A stretch of DNA of 22,348 nucleotides from assembly GCA_964058845.1 (NCBI GenBank), contig CAXKVR010000250.1:1-22348 (forward strand), in the 5' to 3' direction. The position numbers and the translations under genes are program-made. The stretch's first letter is position 1; every line of letters starts with the position of its first letter. Of this stretch, positions 20,494 through 22,348 are shown one piece after another. The notes below the pieces were generated by a model that was given only the letters and a program-made list of their open reading frames with translations, was not told where the DNA came from and ran no database searches. The stretch comes from Carex sylvatica (lineage: Eukaryota > Streptophyta > Magnoliopsida > Poales > Cyperaceae).

Positions 20494-21010
20494 TGTAAAC
20501 GAGCTGGGTCTTAGCTCGGCTTATTTATTTTGATTTGAGTCTGGATCGAGTAAGTTGGACCTAGGTCATCCAAGCCAAAAACTCTTAGCTTGCTCATGAC
20601 AAGACAACCCGAGCTAGCTTGTGAGCTGACGAGCTGGAATTTATTGGACTGCTATTATACAAATTCAAAAATATAAAATTAAGAAAATTCATTTAAAATT
20701 TTTAATAAATCGTACATCTTCAAGCAACTGAAATCCATATCATTTCTTTTCCGACCAAAAATACATCAATTTTGCATAATTGTGCTTTGAAAGTGAGACT
20801 GGACTTAAAATTATACGGAACTAAACCCTAAATCTACAGTAACTTAACGAGCCAAGCTGGCCCGGTCCGAGCTGACTCCTAGCTCAGCTCGTTTATTTTG
20901 ACCCGAGCCTGAGCCGAGCTGGCTCGTTTATTTTGACCCGAGCCTGAGCCGAGCTGGTTCGTTAACAGCTCGATCCACGAGACACGAGCTTTTTGTGCAG
21001 CTCTGCTGTC
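20494..21010. mobile_element. hAT-like remnant rich in GAGC/GCTC motifs
   Basis: The left side begins GTGTAAACGAGCTGGG, a terminus commonly seen in plant hAT MITEs whose other end is GCTCGTTTACAC. Clusters of GAGCT, CGAGC and TCGTTTATTTTGA occur at both sides (20497-20640 and 20850-21000) around an AT-rich middle. A clean right terminus and target duplication are not visible, so the limits are approximate. Confidence 0.5.
20888..20957. repeat. 35-bp exact tandem duplication
   Basis: Two adjacent identical 35-bp units begin CTCGTTTATTTTGACCCGAG, at 20888 and at 20923. They lie in the right GAGC-rich block of the hAT-like remnant. The lack of differences suggests a recent duplication. Confidence 0.9.
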
Positions 21011-21625
21011 TTCAAAGTTCAAAGCATTACAATGGTCATTTTTTATTTTTATTCAAATCTTAGATAATTTCATTCCAATTTTAATAAATTTTATATTAAT
21101 TGTGTTATATATATTATAGATATAATGTTAGATTTAACTGATTTTTTTTTTAAAATTGTAAATTTGTAATAAGTGCCCATATTTAATAGTGTTTTTAATG
21201 TTACATAAACAGGGGACACTGTTACTGTGCCACAAAGCTAAACCAACTCGATAAGACAAGTAGCGAGTCCGGTTCAGATATCGGATCTTATGGTCGTTAA
21301 AAAAATAAAGGTAAACTATAGATTTTGACTGAAAGAAAAATGAAAAGTATGTAATTACTCTTATTGAAGATCAAACTGCAAACATAATTTATTAGATATA
21401 GATCAGTTATAAGAATTTTGTTTTGATATTTGATCTAAATATTTATAATTTATTAGACTTTACAAGATAAAGACATGATCGAAGCACTGATAATAAAACC
21501 ATTTGAAACCTCTTATAAATTTATTCTCTATAATTTCTCAAAGCATACAAAGTCATGTTTACAATTTTTATTCTTATTTTTGATAAAATAAATGTCAACT
21601 TTATTTGACATTTTCAAAAGTATAT
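21011..21625. other. AT-rich intergenic DNA, no gene seen
   Basis: No open frame with recognisable content and no transposon termini were found. Confidence 0.35.
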
Positions 21626-21635
21626 GTCAAAATAA

Positions 21636-22045
21636 GAGTAAGGCTAGGGTGCTATGGATTGCATAGAGGACTATGATGCTACGGCTAAATATTCGAGTTT
21701 TTAAAATTCTAACGGTCGATTCGAATCGTTCATCTTGTTCTCCATATTAATATGTGTTTGGAGACCAAATTTTATATTTTTTGATATTTTTTTACTATTT
21801 TTTTAGATAGTTAGAAAATTAAATATCTGAATGGTGCATAATTTTTTAGATCAAGTGATTTTCTACCTATCTAAAAAAATAGTAAATTTTTTTCAAAAAA
21901 AATGTAAAATTTGGTCTCTAAACACATATTAATATGGAGAACAAGATGAACGGTTTGAATTGACCGTTAGGATTTTGAAAAGTCGAATATTGAGCCGTAG
22001 CACCGTAGCTCTCTATGCAACCCATAGCACCCTAGCCTTACTCTC
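21636..22045. mobile_element. Mutator-like MITE, about 410 bp, 9-10-bp TSD
   Basis: The termini GAGTAAGGCTAGGGTGCTAT and its inverted partner ATAGCACCCTAGCCTTACTC are flanked by GTCAAAATAA at 21626-21635 and 22046-22055, an exact 10-bp direct repeat (9 bp plus one shared base). The arms pair almost throughout, including the block CGTTCATCTTGTTCTCCATA and its inverse near 21935-21955, leaving a loop of roughly 30-60 bp near 21830-21860. It is non-coding. The core also occurs at 3851-3913. Confidence 0.85.
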
Positions 22046-22055
22046 GTCAAAATAA

Positions 22056-22348
22056 TATTTTACAAATTTATTAGTGATGACAATTATCTCTTATATACAT
22101 TCTGTGTTTTTTTTTAAAATACTAGTGGATGTATTCCAACCCTGTTTTAATTATTTTATGTGAAATACAGATTTATAAAGGATACATAGTAGTTTTACAA
22201 GTTCTACTTACTTTTGAGAAATTTCCAATTTGCATTTAAAAAATATACATTTGTAACTAATCCCTTGTTATGGCCATTAAAGAAATATATATTACATAAT
22301 TAGTTTTTGATGTGGTGACAAAGATACATAGCTATCATGTAAAAAATT
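22056..22348. other. AT-rich intergenic DNA at the window end
   Basis: No gene or repeat is recognised in these last 293 bp. Confidence 0.35.

Noticed and set aside
1..22348. CRISPR arrays, tRNA or rRNA genes, defence-type operons
   Set aside because: No regularly spaced repeats with unique spacers, no convincing tRNA cloverleaf strings and no linked coding cassette were seen. The sequence has the character of plant nuclear DNA.

Overview
The window looks like nuclear DNA from a flowering plant, most likely a eudicot. It is strongly AT-rich. It carries one intron-containing gene of a plant glycosyltransferase family, and the rest is intergenic sequence full of small DNA transposons, retrotransposon debris and simple repeats. 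I see no bacterial operons, CRISPR arrays or convincing tRNA/rRNA genes.

The only intact protein-coding gene lies on the minus strand at 16473-18405. It encodes a GT17-family (MGAT3-like) type II membrane glycosyltransferase. A short first coding exon (18340-18405, ATG at 18405) is spliced over a 766-bp GT-AG intron to one large second exon (16473-17573), giving a predicted 388-residue protein. A TATA-like box at 18629-18635 and an ATG-free leader fit a start of transcription near 18600.

From left to right, the rest reads as follows. At 1-1829 there is AT-rich intergenic DNA. At 1838-2038 there is a 201-bp hAT-type MITE with an exact 8-bp target duplication. At 2118-2458 (minus) lies a broken plastid-type rps11 (uS11) gene copy containing a 28-bp tandem duplication. 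At 3729-3775 there is a (TA)n(GA)n microsatellite, followed by an orphan MITE core at 3851-3913. At 4230-5364 there is a 1.1-kb, almost wholly palindromic Mutator-like foldback element. At 5989-6014 there is a C-tract that could form a quadruplex on the other strand. From about 7535 to 9930 there is probable LTR-retrotransposon sequence interrupted by two Mutator-like MITEs (8349-8768 and 9471-9844). A duplicated segment lies at 10037-10291 and a compound hAT element at 11211-12048. A GC-rich 32-bp minisatellite (12371-12570) and a 22-bp tandem repeat (12729-12815) follow. Then come another hAT-type MITE (13596-14002), a frameshifted LINE reverse-transcriptase fragment (14307-14645) and a decayed MITE half (about 15690-15875).

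To the right of the gene are its promoter region, low-complexity AT-rich DNA, a hAT-like remnant rich in GAGC/GCTC motifs (about 20494-21010) and a third intact Mutator-like MITE (21636-22045).

The genes do not form a pathway here. The window is best read as one housekeeping-type gene set in a transposon graveyard. I looked for a novel system and found no convincing candidate. The most interesting items are the foldback element, the palindromic MITE family with a shared core, the compound hAT element and the rps11 relic.
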